A DNA stretch of 17,131 nucleotides from the NCBI GenBank assembly GCA_014378125.1, contig JACMOG010000313.1:1-17131 (forward strand), written 5' to 3'. The number at the start of each line of letters is the position of its first letter. Positions within the stretch are counted from its first letter, which is position 1. Positions 1 to 6,894 of this stretch are shown here, piece by piece. Below the pieces are notes generated by a model, which was given only the letters and a program-made list of their open reading frames with translations, had not been told where the DNA came from and ran no database searches. A program made the translations under genes and the position numbers. This stretch comes from Vitreoscilla sp. Its GTDB lineage: Bacteria > Pseudomonadota > Gammaproteobacteria > Burkholderiales > Burkholderiaceae.

Positions 1-984
1 CTGTTCGGCCTGCTGTGCGGCACCGTGGGCACCGACGCCATCAGCGGCACCTCGCGCTACACGCTGGGCCTCACCGACCTGCGCGACGGCGTCGAGCTGG
101 GCGGCCTCACCATGGGCCTGTTCGGCATCGCCGACTTCCTGGTCAGCGTCAACCGCACCACCATCACGCCGTCCGACACCCACGTGCGCATGCGCGACAT
201 GCGCCCGAGCTGGGCCGACATCAAGCTGTCGTTCTGGCCGATGCTGCGCGGCACCGGCGTGGGCACGTTGTTCGGCGCGCTGCCCGGCACCGGCCCCACC
301 ATCACCACGTTCATCGCCTACGCGCTGGAGCGCAAGTGGTCGAAGACGCCCGAGCGCTTCGGCAGGGGCGCGCTGGAGGGCGTGGCCGCGCCCGAGGCCG
401 CGTCGCACGCCAAGACGCAGGTGGACTTCATCCCCACGATGTCGCTGGGCATCCCGGGCGACCCGGTGATGGCGCTGATCCTGGGCGCGCTGATCATGAA
501 GGGCATCCAGCCGGGGCCGCAGCTCATCTCCGACCACCCGGACATCTTCTGGGGCCTGGTGGCCAGCTTCTGGATCGGCAACGTGCTGCTGGTGATCCTG
601 AACGTGCCGCTGATCGGCGTATGGGTGCGCATGCTGCGCGTGCACTACCGGTACCTCTATCCCTCGGCGCTGTTCTTCATCGCGATCGGGGTCTACAGCA
701 CCCGCAACGACCTGGCCGACCTGGCCATCGCCGGCGCCTTCGGCGTCATCGGCGCGATCCTGCTGGCGCTCGAGTTTCCGCTGTCGCCCATCGTGCTGGG
801 CTTCGTGCTCGGGCCGATGCTGGAGGAGAACTTCCGCCGCGCCATGCTGCTGTCCCGGGGCGACCTGGCGGTGTTCGCCACGCGGCCGGTGGCGGCGTCG
901 TTCGTGGCACTGAGCGCGCTGGTGGTGCTGGCGCAGGTGGGGTCCTGGTGGCGCGCGCGCGGGCGGGTGACGCGGGCCGGCTGA
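1..984 (+). CDS. tctA: TctA-family tripartite tricarboxylate transporter permease (5' end outside window)
   Basis: This is the C-terminal 327 residues of a large membrane permease; TctA proteins are usually about 500 residues, so about a third lies before the window. The frame is open from base 1 and ends at TGA 982-984. Family signatures are visible: a P-G-T-G-P motif in ALPGTGPTITTF (about nt 274-309) and the conserved TMSLGIPGDPVMALILGAL stretch (about nt 436-492). Several long hydrophobic segments follow to the C-terminus, as expected for a multi-span inner-membrane protein. TctA is the large membrane subunit that works with TctB and a periplasmic binding protein TctC to import tricarboxylates or related organic acids. 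The substrate cannot be told from this fragment. No tctB or tctC lies downstream, so any partners must be upstream or elsewhere. Confidence 0.9.
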   Translation: MFGLLCGTVGTDAISGTSRYTLGLTDLRDGVELGGLTMGLFGIADFLVSVNRTTITPSDTHVRMRDMRPSWADIKLSFWPMLRGTGVGTLFGALPGTGPTITTFIAYALERKWSKTPERFGRGALEGVAAPEAASHAKTQVDFIPTMSLGIPGDPVMALILGALIMKGIQPGPQLISDHPDIFWGLVASFWIGNVLLVILNVPLIGVWVRMLRVHYRYLYPSALFFIAIGVYSTRNDLADLAIAGAFGVIGAILLALEFPLSPIVLGFVLGPMLEENFRRAMLLSRGDLAVFATRPVAASFVALSALVVLAQVGSWWRARGRVTRAG

Positions 985-993
985 TCAATGCGG

Positions 994-1019
994 CCAGTCT
1001 TGAAGACTGGATTATTGAC
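994..1019 (+). terminator. Terminator-like hairpin after tctA
   Basis: CCAGTCTT-G-AAGACTGG (994-1010) is a perfect inverted repeat 10 bases after the tctA stop codon. As RNA it would form a 6-bp stem (CCAGTC/GACTGG) with a TTGAA loop, followed by the T-rich ATTATTGACTTTT. It fits a weak Rho-independent terminator for the transporter operon. Its tail overlaps the proposed promoter of the next gene, so an operator role is also possible. Confidence 0.45.
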
Positions 1020-1047
1020 TTTTATTCATTTATGGATAAATTATCCA
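1015..1047 (+). promoter_or_regulatory. Putative sigma70 promoter with palindromic operator before the ATPase gene
   Basis: TTGACT (1015-1020, five of six -35 consensus bases) is followed after 16 bases by TAAATT (1037-1042, four of six -10 bases), which predicts a start near 1049 and a leader of about 20 bases. Covering the -10 is a perfect palindrome, TGGATAA-A-TTATCCA (1033-1047), placed where a bound repressor would block the promoter. The right half continues as TTATCCACC, one base from the DnaA-box TTATCCACA. The whole stretch 985-1069 is strikingly AT-rich for this window. This is inference from sequence alone. Confidence 0.4.
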
Positions 1048-1069
1048 CCTCAAGATAAACGGGAATAAT

Positions 1070-2269
1070 ATGCGCCATTTCCCTCGTACCACCCTGGCCA
1101 GGGACACAGCCGACGCGATGCAGGGAAAGAGCCTGTTCGGCGACGCGGCCAACGGGCTTTTCCTGGCGGCGCCACGCCGCACCGGCAAATCCACGTTCCT
1201 GCAACGTGACCTGGCACCGGAACTCGATAGCCGCTCGATCGCTGTCGTGTATGTGGATCTTTGGGCGGACCAGAAGCGCGACCCGGCCAGCCTCATCGCT
1301 GAAGCCATCGGGAAGGTGATCAATCTCCACCTGGGTTGGATCGCCAAGGCGGCGAAGGCGACACGCCTCGAGAACATCACCGTCGCCGGGGTTCTGAAAA
1401 TGGATACGTCGCGCATAGGCAAGCCCGACGGCGCGACATTGACGGAGGCCCTCCACACGCTGGGCGAGGTGTCGGGCAAGCCGGTGGCGCTCATCATCGA
1501 TGAGGCGCAGCACGCATTGACCAGTGAATCTGGGGAAACCGCAATGACCGCGCTGAAGTCTGCGCGCGACACACTCAACGGACCGGATCAGGTCCAATTG
1601 ATGTTGGTCATGAGCGGTTCAGACCGCGACAAGCTCCTGCGCCTGGTGAATACGAACGGGGCGGCGTTCTACGGAAGCACCGTCCAGAAAATGCCGGAGC
1701 TCGGCATGGATTTCATTGACTTCGTCGTGACCCTCATCGAGCGGAGCAACCCCAGACTCGCGCCGGTGAACTCAAGCAAGCTTCTGGAAGCCTTCCGGCT
1801 GTTTGGCGCGCGCCCACAATTCTTCTCGGATGCGATGGCCAGCGCCTTGAATCCGCTGTCTTCGGCGGAAGGCCGTTTCGAAGACCAACTGCTTCGGGCG
1901 GGCGGACAAAGACAGATCGAAGATGAAGCACAGATGGAGTCCGAATTCATGGCGCTCCGTCCGATCGAGCAGGTCGTTCTGTGGCGGTTGCTGGAACTGC
2001 AGAGCCGGTTCCGTCCCTACGATGCCGAAGCTCTGAAGTTCTACAGGGACAAGCTTCTCGTCGTCGGGCAATCCAGCGCCAGGGTCACCGCGCAGATCGC
2101 GCAAGCAGCGGTCGATGCAATCCGACAGCGGACACCCGCCTTGGTCTGGAAGTCCGCGCGCGGCGAGTACTCGGTCGACGACGCGATGATGCACAGCTGG
2201 TATGCGAAGCGCGTTGCCGCGGGGACGTGGCCTCCGAATGGATTCGAGGCCGACGAATTCCAGACGTGA
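1070..2269 (+). CDS. AAA-type ATPase of unknown function, probably acquired
   Basis: 399 residues starting at ATG 1070, with only a weak GGGA ribosome binding site. The Walker A motif is APRRTGKS (residues 34-41), with Ala in place of the usual first Gly. Walker B is LIIDEAQ (141-147, D144/E145), and a sensor-1-like LMLVMSGSDRD follows at about 177-187. The C-terminal third carries no motif I recognise. There are no membrane segments, so the protein should be cytoplasmic. The build resembles stand-alone AAA/archaeal-ATPase-type NTP switch proteins, but the biological role is unknown. The gene is less GC-rich and uses A/T-ending codons more often than its neighbours, and it follows an AT-rich promoter region, which suggests horizontal acquisition. 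No integrase, transposase or partner gene is next to it. ATPase assignment is firm; function is not. Confidence 0.85.
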   Translation: MRHFPRTTLARDTADAMQGKSLFGDAANGLFLAAPRRTGKSTFLQRDLAPELDSRSIAVVYVDLWADQKRDPASLIAEAIGKVINLHLGWIAKAAKATRLENITVAGVLKMDTSRIGKPDGATLTEALHTLGEVSGKPVALIIDEAQHALTSESGETAMTALKSARDTLNGPDQVQLMLVMSGSDRDKLLRLVNTNGAAFYGSTVQKMPELGMDFIDFVVTLIERSNPRLAPVNSSKLLEAFRLFGARPQFFSDAMASALNPLSSAEGRFEDQLLRAGGQRQIEDEAQMESEFMALRPIEQVVLWRLLELQSRFRPYDAEALKFYRDKLLVVGQSSARVTAQIAQAAVDAIRQRTPALVWKSARGEYSVDDAMMHSWYAKRVAAGTWPPNGFEADEFQT

Positions 2270-2341
2270 GCGTCCCGGCCCGCTGATGGTGGGAATTCGT
2301 GCGCGCCCGATCAGGGTCTGTGCGGTGTCGCGACCGCTCGA

Positions 2342-2357
2342 CCATTGGGCACAATGG
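2342..2357. promoter_or_regulatory. Short palindrome before the first exported-protein gene
   Basis: CCATTG-GGCA-CAATGG is a perfect 6-bp inverted repeat with a 4-base spacer, lying 27 bases before the ATG at 2385. It could be an operator or a small hairpin in the leader. I saw no convincing -35/-10 pair around it. The rest of 2270-2384 shows nothing else recognisable. Confidence 0.25.
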
Positions 2358-2384
2358 AACCGCTCCCAATTCCTGGAGGTGGCC

Positions 2385-2888
2385 ATGGTGTCGTCGCGCG
2401 TCTGGTTCCTGGTACTCGGTTCGCTGCTCTGCTCGGGCGCTATCGCCGCCACCGCGAAGGCGTCCAAGCCCGCGACGGCGGGCACGTTCGGCTCGCGCGA
2501 CCAACTGCGCCAATGCCTGGACCAGGACGACGCGATCAAGGCGCGCACCCAGGCGCTGGCGGCGACGGCCACGGCCACCAGCGCCCGCATGTCCGTCAAC
2601 GACGACGAGGCCGGCAAGCTGGCCGACATGAAGAAGGCCCTCGATCGAAGCGACAAGGCGGCCATCCTGGCGTTCAACCAGCTGGCGGTGGCGCACAACG
2701 CGCACGTGCAGGAGGTGGACGACGACGTGGCCAAGGCCGATGCGGCCAATGGCGTGCTCACCGCCGACAAGATCGCGATGGACCAGGACTGCGGCTCGCT
2801 CACCTACCGGCCCGCCGACGTGGACGCCGTGAACCGCGAACGCAGGAAGGCCGCGGCGGCTGCCGTGGCCGCGGCCTCCGCGCCGTGA
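2385..2888 (+). CDS. Small exported protein of unknown function, tandem paralog 1
   Basis: 167 residues. The start at 2385 is chosen because a strong TGGAGGT ribosome binding site sits at 2374-2380 and because it gives a clear signal peptide: a hydrophobic run VWFLVLGSLLCSGAIA with likely cleavage after an Ala near residue 22. The mature protein is Ala-rich, charged and probably mostly helical, with C44 in RDQLRQCLD and C136 in DCGSLTYR. It is clearly related to the next gene: both share RDQLR-x-CLD, A-I-x-AFN-x-L, a C-x2-L-x-YR block and a RERRKAA tail, and both space their two cysteines by exactly 92 residues. I do not recognise the family. A periplasmic helical protein with one disulfide is a reasonable guess. 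Confidence 0.8.
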   Translation: MVSSRVWFLVLGSLLCSGAIAATAKASKPATAGTFGSRDQLRQCLDQDDAIKARTQALAATATATSARMSVNDDEAGKLADMKKALDRSDKAAILAFNQLAVAHNAHVQEVDDDVAKADAANGVLTADKIAMDQDCGSLTYRPADVDAVNRERRKAAAAAVAAASAP

Positions 2889-2928
2889 GCCGGCCACGAT
2901 CCGGGCTCCGTTCCACCGCCCGCTGCCC

Positions 2929-3465
2929 ATGACCTTCCCGCGCGCTTCGTTGTTTGCCGCCATCGTGCTCCTGGCCACCGCGCCGGCCGGCGCCACCACC
3001 GTCAAGACCGGCAAGCCCGCCGCCTCGCAACCGTCCCCGCACGCCTGGGCCACGCGAGACCAGCTGCGCGATTGCCTGGACACCGAGGACGCGCTGAAGC
3101 AGCGCTTCAAGGGCGTGGAGGCGCTGACCGACGCGCACGAGAAACTGTTCAACCAGGTCGAGGCCGAGGGCACGCAGCTCGAGACCTTGCAGGCGGATCT
3201 CGACCATGACAGCGAGACCGCCATCCGAGCGTTCAACGCGCTGGTGAAAGATCACAACGTGCACGTGAAGGCGCTGAACCAGGACGCGGCCGATACGCAG
3301 CCGGTGACCAAGGCCTACAACGCCGACATGGTGGCGTACAACCATCGCTGCGCCGCGCTGGTCTATCGCGTCGAGGACATGGATGCCGTGATGCGCGAGC
3401 GCAGGAAGGCTGCGGCCCTGGGTGCTGCTTCGGCGGCGTCGGGTACAGTCGAATTTCACACCTGA
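2929..3465 (+). CDS. Small exported protein of unknown function, tandem paralog 2
   Basis: 178 residues, 40 bases after paralog 1 and so probably cotranscribed. The N-terminus MTFPRASLFAAIVLLATAPAG is a typical Sec signal peptide with probable cleavage after AGA at about residue 22. The middle (about 60-120) is charged and heptad-like, suggesting a helical or coiled-coil segment. C49 (RDQLRDCLD) and C141 (HRCAALVYR) match C44 and C136 of paralog 1 with the same 92-residue spacing, and the tail DAVMRERRKAA is nearly identical. No good Shine-Dalgarno precedes the ATG, so translation may be coupled to the upstream gene or driven by weak pairing. No enzyme motif is visible. The pair most likely arose by local duplication followed by substantial divergence. 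Confidence 0.8.
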   Translation: MTFPRASLFAAIVLLATAPAGATTVKTGKPAASQPSPHAWATRDQLRDCLDTEDALKQRFKGVEALTDAHEKLFNQVEAEGTQLETLQADLDHDSETAIRAFNALVKDHNVHVKALNQDAADTQPVTKAYNADMVAYNHRCAALVYRVEDMDAVMRERRKAAALGAASAASGTVEFHT

Positions 3466-3477
3466 TTCGGCCTCCCC

Positions 3478-4773
3478 ATGACTGTTCGCGTTCTCACCGG
3501 CATCACCACCACCGGCACGCCGCACCTCGGCAACTACGTCGGCGCCATCCGTCCTGCGATCGCGGCCAGCCTGCGCGCGGACGTCGAGAGCTTCCTGTTC
3601 ATGGCCGACTACCACGCGCTGGTCAAGTGCGACGACCCGGATCGGGTGGAGGAGTCGCGCCTCGCGCTGGCCGCCACCTGGCTCGCCGCCGGGCTCTATC
3701 CCGAGCGCGTGGTGTTCTACCGCCAGAGCGACATTCCCGAGATCCCCGAACTCAACTGGCTGCTCACCTGCGTCACGCCCAAGGGCATGATGAACCGCGC
3801 CCACGCCTACAAGGCCGCCACCGACGCCAATGCCGGTGGCGAGCCCGACGACGGCATCAACCTGGGCCTGTTCTGCTACCCGGTGCTGATGTCGGCCGAC
3901 ATCCTCGTGTTCAACGCGCACCAGGTGCCGGTGGGCAAGGACCAGGTGCAGCACATCGAGATGGCACGCGACATCGCGCAGCGCTTCAACCACCTGTTCG
4001 GCAAGGGCCGCGCGCTGTTCACGTTGCCCGAGGCCGTCACCGACGCCGAGACGCAGCTGCTGCCCGGCCTGGACGGCCGCAAGATGTCCAAGAGCTACGA
4101 CAACACGATCCCGTTGTTCGAGGGCGGCGCCAAGGGGCTGGCCGCGGCCATCGCGCGCGTGGTCACCGACTCCAGGCTGCCCGGCGAGCCCAAGGATCCG
4201 GAGGGCTCGCCCCTGGTGACGCTGTTCGACGCCTTCGCCACGCACGACGAGCGCGCCGCGTTCCGCGCCGAACTGCGCGCGGGCCTGGGCTGGGGCGAGG
4301 CCAAGAAACGCCTGCACGACGTGATCGAGCGCGAGGTCGCGCCGATGCGCGCGAAGTACGAGGCTTTCATGGCCCATCCCGAGCTGATCGAGGAGCAGCT
4401 GCTGATCGGCGCGAAGAAGGCCCGCGCCATCGCCGCGCCGTTCCTGCAAACCCTGCGCGAGTCGGTAGGCCTGCGCCGCTTCCGGCCGCTGGCCGTCACG
4501 TCCGAGGAGGCGCCGAAGGCCGCCGCCGCGGCGCCGCTGGCCTCGTTCAAGCAGTACCGCGAGGCCGACGGCCAGTTCTACTTCAAGCTGGTGGGCGCGG
4601 GCGACGCGCTGCTGCTGCAGAGCGCCGCGTTCGCGCAAGGCCGCGATGCCGGTTTGTGGGTGGGGCGGCTGAAGAAGGAGGGCGCCGCCGCGCTCGCCGG
4701 CGCGCCGGTGACGCTGGCTGCCGACGAGGCCACGGTACGGGCGGCGCTCGACCGTTTCCGCGAGGACGCGTAA
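3478..4773 (+). CDS. trpS: Tryptophan--tRNA ligase with C-terminal extension
   Basis: Class I aminoacyl-tRNA synthetase that charges tRNA(Trp) with tryptophan in the cytoplasm. The HIGH-type signature appears as PHLGNY (residues 15-20) and the KMSKS loop is exact at 202-206 within DGRKMSKSYDN. Catalytic-core segments such as ADYHAL, CYPVLMSADIL and VPVGKDQVQHIE are all present. At 431 residues it is about 95 longer than E. coli or Bacillus TrpS (about 330). The extra part follows an Ala/Pro linker near residue 345 and contains FKQYREADGQFYFKLVGAG, which resembles the small YegP/DUF1508-like fold; such extended TrpS forms are known to me from other proteobacteria. The start lies 12 bases after paralog 2, with no strong ribosome binding site. 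Confidence 0.96.
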   Translation: MTVRVLTGITTTGTPHLGNYVGAIRPAIAASLRADVESFLFMADYHALVKCDDPDRVEESRLALAATWLAAGLYPERVVFYRQSDIPEIPELNWLLTCVTPKGMMNRAHAYKAATDANAGGEPDDGINLGLFCYPVLMSADILVFNAHQVPVGKDQVQHIEMARDIAQRFNHLFGKGRALFTLPEAVTDAETQLLPGLDGRKMSKSYDNTIPLFEGGAKGLAAAIARVVTDSRLPGEPKDPEGSPLVTLFDAFATHDERAAFRAELRAGLGWGEAKKRLHDVIEREVAPMRAKYEAFMAHPELIEEQLLIGAKKARAIAAPFLQTLRESVGLRRFRPLAVTSEEAPKAAAAAPLASFKQYREADGQFYFKLVGAGDALLLQSAAFAQGRDAGLWVGRLKKEGAAALAGAPVTLAADEATVRAALDRFREDA

Positions 4774-4781
4774 AGATTCGT

Positions 4782-4800
4782 CGACCCGGCGGCAGGGTCG
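4782..4800 (+). terminator. Possible hairpin after trpS
   Basis: CGACCC and GGGTCG form a 6-bp stem around a 7-base GGCGGCA loop, starting 8 bases after the trpS stop codon. There is no T tract, so it is at most a weak or Rho-assisted terminator. Confidence 0.25.
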
Positions 4801-4882
4801 GGCGAACGGGCGCAACATCCCGGAGCGGCGATTGCCGCGCATGGATGGCATCCCGTGCCCCGTGCACCCAGCGAGGTTCATC

Positions 4883-5287
4883 ATGAAAAACCTTCACGCA
4901 CTTTCCCACGCCACGCGCCTGCTGTTCGGGTCATTCGCCGTCGGGGCGCTCCTGATCGCGGCGTCGGCCGTGGCCGCCGTCGAGCCCATCGGCAGCGACC
5001 AGTTCGCCCCCGGCTGGCAGGCGCATGCCAGGCCGATGTTCTTCCACGGCTTCACCGCCTCGGGAGGACGCGACCGCTACGAGGTGCCCGGCATTCTTCC
5101 CGCCGGCGAGTACGTGCTGGTGTCCCGCAAGGGCGACAAGGCGCAGGTCATCGGCGGCCAGCGCATCACGGTGCCCGGCGGCAACGTGCGCCAGTTCGTC
5201 TTCCTCGATTCCGGCCTGGGAGACGTGCAGATCCTGCCCGTGGCCGACGTGCCCACGCTCGACGCGAAGAAGCCCGCGGCCCGTTGA
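4883..5287 (+). CDS. Exported protein of unknown function
   Basis: 134 residues from ATG 4883, preceded by a GCGAGG ribosome-binding-like sequence; in-frame codons reach upstream but this start gives a proper signal peptide. The N-terminus is basic (MKNLHALSHATR) followed by LLFGSFAVGALLIAASAVAA, with likely cleavage near residue 32. The mature part of about 100 residues is rich in Gly, Val and short beta-like stretches (RYEVPGILPAGEYVLVSRKG, then RQFVFLDSGLGDVQIL), which suggests a small beta-sandwich or carbohydrate-binding-like fold. No catalytic motif and no cysteines are seen in it. I do not recognise the family. The esterase gene starts 25 bases further on in the same direction. Confidence 0.75.
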   Translation: MKNLHALSHATRLLFGSFAVGALLIAASAVAAVEPIGSDQFAPGWQAHARPMFFHGFTASGGRDRYEVPGILPAGEYVLVSRKGDKAQVIGGQRITVPGGNVRQFVFLDSGLGDVQILPVADVPTLDAKKPAAR

Positions 5288-5300
5288 CGGCGGCATTGGG

Positions 5301-5312
5301 TATGCTGGCGCC
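5301..5312 (+). promoter_or_regulatory. -10-like element directly before the esterase start
   Basis: TATGCT (5301-5306), preceded by GGG, lies six bases before the ATG at 5313, which has no Shine-Dalgarno. If it is a -10 box, transcription would begin at or next to the A of the start codon, giving a leaderless mRNA. No convincing -35 is seen at 16-18 bases upstream, so this is weak. Confidence 0.25.
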
Positions 5313-5975
5313 ATGCGCCTGAACACCCTCGACTACCAGACCGGCGATTCGCCGAAGTCCACCATCATCATCCTGCACGGACTCGGCGCCAGCGCGACCG
5401 ACTTCGTGCCCGTGGCCCGCGAGCTCGACCTGAGCGCGCTGGGCGACGTCCGGTTCGTGTTCCCGTTCGCGCCGGTGCGCCCGGTGACGATCAACGGCAA
5501 CATGCCCATGCCCGCGTGGTACGACATCCTCGGCGCCGACATCGTGCGCCGCGAGGACGAGCCGAGCCTGCGCGAGTCGGCTGTGGCCGTGCAGGATCTT
5601 CTCGACCGCGAGATCGCCCGCGGGATTCCCGCGTCGCGCATCGTGCTGGGCGGCTTCTCGCAAGGCTGCGCCATGACGCTGCTGGCCGGCCTGCGCGCGC
5701 CGCAACGGCTGGCGGGGCTGCTGGGCATGTCGGGCTACCTGCCGCTGGCGGCCACCACGGCGGCGGAGCGCAGCGAGGCCAACCGCGACGTGCCCGTGTT
5801 CCTGGCCCATGGCCGCACGGATCCCGTGGTGCCGTTCGCGCGCGGCACGGACACGCGCGACGCGCTGGTCGAGCTGGGCTATCCGGTGGAGTGGCACGAG
5901 TACCCGATGCAGCACTCGGTCTCGCAGGAGGAGATCGCCGACGTCGAGGCGTGGCTGCTGAAGGTGCTGGGCTGA
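5313..5975 (+). CDS. Alpha/beta-hydrolase carboxylesterase (phospholipase/carboxylesterase family)
   Basis: 220 residues, the usual length for bacterial carboxylesterases of the acyl-protein-thioesterase-like family, which cleave carboxylic esters with short to medium acyl chains. The N-terminal strand and oxyanion loop appear as IIILHGLGAS. The nucleophile is S116 in GGFSQG, the acid is D170 in HGRTDPVVP, and the base is H201 in MQHSVS, completing a Ser-Asp-His triad. The segment VRPVTINGNMPMPAWYDI is also typical of the family. There is no signal peptide, so the enzyme is cytoplasmic. The natural substrate is unknown. It ends 20 bases before the end of the convergent MOSC gene. Confidence 0.93.
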   Translation: MRLNTLDYQTGDSPKSTIIILHGLGASATDFVPVARELDLSALGDVRFVFPFAPVRPVTINGNMPMPAWYDILGADIVRREDEPSLRESAVAVQDLLDREIARGIPASRIVLGGFSQGCAMTLLAGLRAPQRLAGLLGMSGYLPLAATTAAERSEANRDVPVFLAHGRTDPVVPFARGTDTRDALVELGYPVEWHEYPMQHSVSQEEIADVEAWLLKVLG

Positions 5976-5979
5976 AACA

Positions 5980-5994
5980 AGGGGTCTGGCCCCT
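5980..5994. terminator. Hairpin between convergent genes
   Basis: AGGGG-TCTGG-CCCCT forms a 5-bp GC-rich stem with a 5-base loop in the 19-base gap between the ends of the esterase and MOSC genes. Its position and symmetry suit a bidirectional terminator, although no strong T tract is present. The same GGGGTCTGGC string recurs in the hairpin at 16681-16730. Confidence 0.4.
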
Positions 5995-6513
5995 CTATGC
6001 AGGCTCCACCACCACCGCGTCGCCCACGGCCAGCACGCCGCCGTGGATCACCCGCGCCGTGGTGCCGCCGTGGCCGCGCATCGCGTTGTAGCCGCCGGGC
6101 CCGAGAAGGGCCTCCATCTTCGAGCAGGGGTCGCACGGGCCGGTGATGACCAGCAACACGTCGGCGCCGATGCGCACCTGCAGCGGCTGGTCCTTGAACA
6201 GGCTGTACTGCGCGAGCAGGTTGATGCCGGAGATGACCAGGTTGCGGCGCAGGTCGGTGGCGGCCACGTCGCGGCCCGTCCAGGCGTTGACCAGCGGCAG
6301 GTGTCCGGCCTGGACCAGCGTCACCTGGCGCTTGTTGCCGCCCGGGCGGCTGGCCGGCCTGGCGGCGCTGCGGTCACCCTCCAGCCCGCGGTCGACGAGG
6401 ACGAGCGCGGACGCCACGGCGACGGTCGGCCGATCGCGGCCGGGGCGCAGGACGATACCCTCGACGCGGCCGGTGTGCGGAAATCGGCGCGTCAGCGCGC
6501 GCAGGTCGTCCAT
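5995..6513 (-). CDS. MOSC domain protein
   Basis: 172 residues, essentially a stand-alone MOSC domain (the C-terminal domain of molybdenum cofactor sulfurases; YiiM and YuaD are related). Signatures are the early strand VEGIVLRP, VDRGLEGDR (40-48), LRRNLVISG (88-96) and the Cys block GPCDPCSKME (125-134, C127 and C130), followed by a Gly-rich NAMRGHGG and a closing GVLAVGDAV. In known members the conserved cysteine is proposed to carry sulfur or take part in Moco-dependent reduction; the exact substrate here is open. GAGGG lies just upstream of the ATG, supporting this start. The tiny gene upstream on the same strand is 52 bases away and may be cotranscribed. Confidence 0.92.
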   Translation of the reverse strand: MDDLRALTRRFPHTGRVEGIVLRPGRDRPTVAVASALVLVDRGLEGDRSAARPASRPGGNKRQVTLVQAGHLPLVNAWTGRDVAATDLRRNLVISGINLLAQYSLFKDQPLQVRIGADVLLVITGPCDPCSKMEALLGPGGYNAMRGHGGTTARVIHGGVLAVGDAVVVEPA

Positions 6514-6565
6514 CGCGCCCTCGTGATCTGGCGCGGCCCGGCGGGGCCGGGCACGCCACGGTTCA

Positions 6566-6709
6566 TCAGGCCGGCTTCTTCGCCAGCTTGCCCTTCGGCG
6601 CCACCGAGGTCATCGGCGGGGTGGGGCGATCGGCACCGGCGGCCTTGGGCGCCGCGGCGTCCTTCTTCGGCTTCTTGGTGTTCTTGGAGGCGTGTTGTTC
6701 TTTGGACAT
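6566..6709 (-). CDS. Small Lys-rich protein of unknown function
   Basis: 47 residues beginning MSKEQHASKNTKKPKKDAAA, with GGAG seven bases before the ATG. It is Lys-, Ala- and Pro-rich, very basic and probably disordered, without membrane segments or cysteines. Short proteins with a similar SKNTKKP start are familiar to me from other proteobacteria, but I know of no function. The reading frame continues upstream of this ATG, yet the ribosome binding site and the simple composition favour the short form. It lies upstream of the MOSC gene on the same strand and divergent from kaiC. Confidence 0.65.
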   Translation of the reverse strand: MSKEQHASKNTKKPKKDAAAPKAAGADRPTPPMTSVAPKGKLAKKPA

Positions 6710-6880
6710 GGGGTACTCCGTCGGGTTGGTGGATGGCTTCGGCCGAAATGGTAAGGCATCGCGGCGGCGTTCGCGCTCGCTGCTCGACCATTTCAGCAAA
6801 CTGTGCCGTCGAGCCTGCAGATTCTGCCTTCTCCCTCGCGCGCCGGCCGCCTGCTCGACAGCACGGTCTGGGCACGGTTG

Positions 6881-6894
6881 GGCACGCGGCTTGC
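6881..6894 (+). promoter_or_regulatory. Putative sigma54 (-24/-12) promoter of the kai operon
   Basis: GGCACG-CGGC-TTGC has the GG and GC dinucleotides at exact -24/-12 spacing and matches ten of ten core bases of the sigma54 consensus (T)GGCACG-N4-TTGC; the flanking first T and last W are not matched. Transcription would start near 6906, leaving a leader of about 100 bases before kaiC. It lies in the 296-base gap (6710-7005) between the divergent small gene and kaiC, where I saw no gene. No activator site was recognised. Confidence 0.4.

Noticed and set aside
15..1058. An alternative long open frame over the tctA fragment.
   Set aside because: Its product is His- and Arg-rich without membrane segments, while the overlapping frame matches TctA.
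2800..4884. A 694-codon minus-strand open frame opposite trpS and the exported-protein gene.
   Set aside because: It is complementary to the codons of well-supported genes and shows no motif or ribosome binding site.
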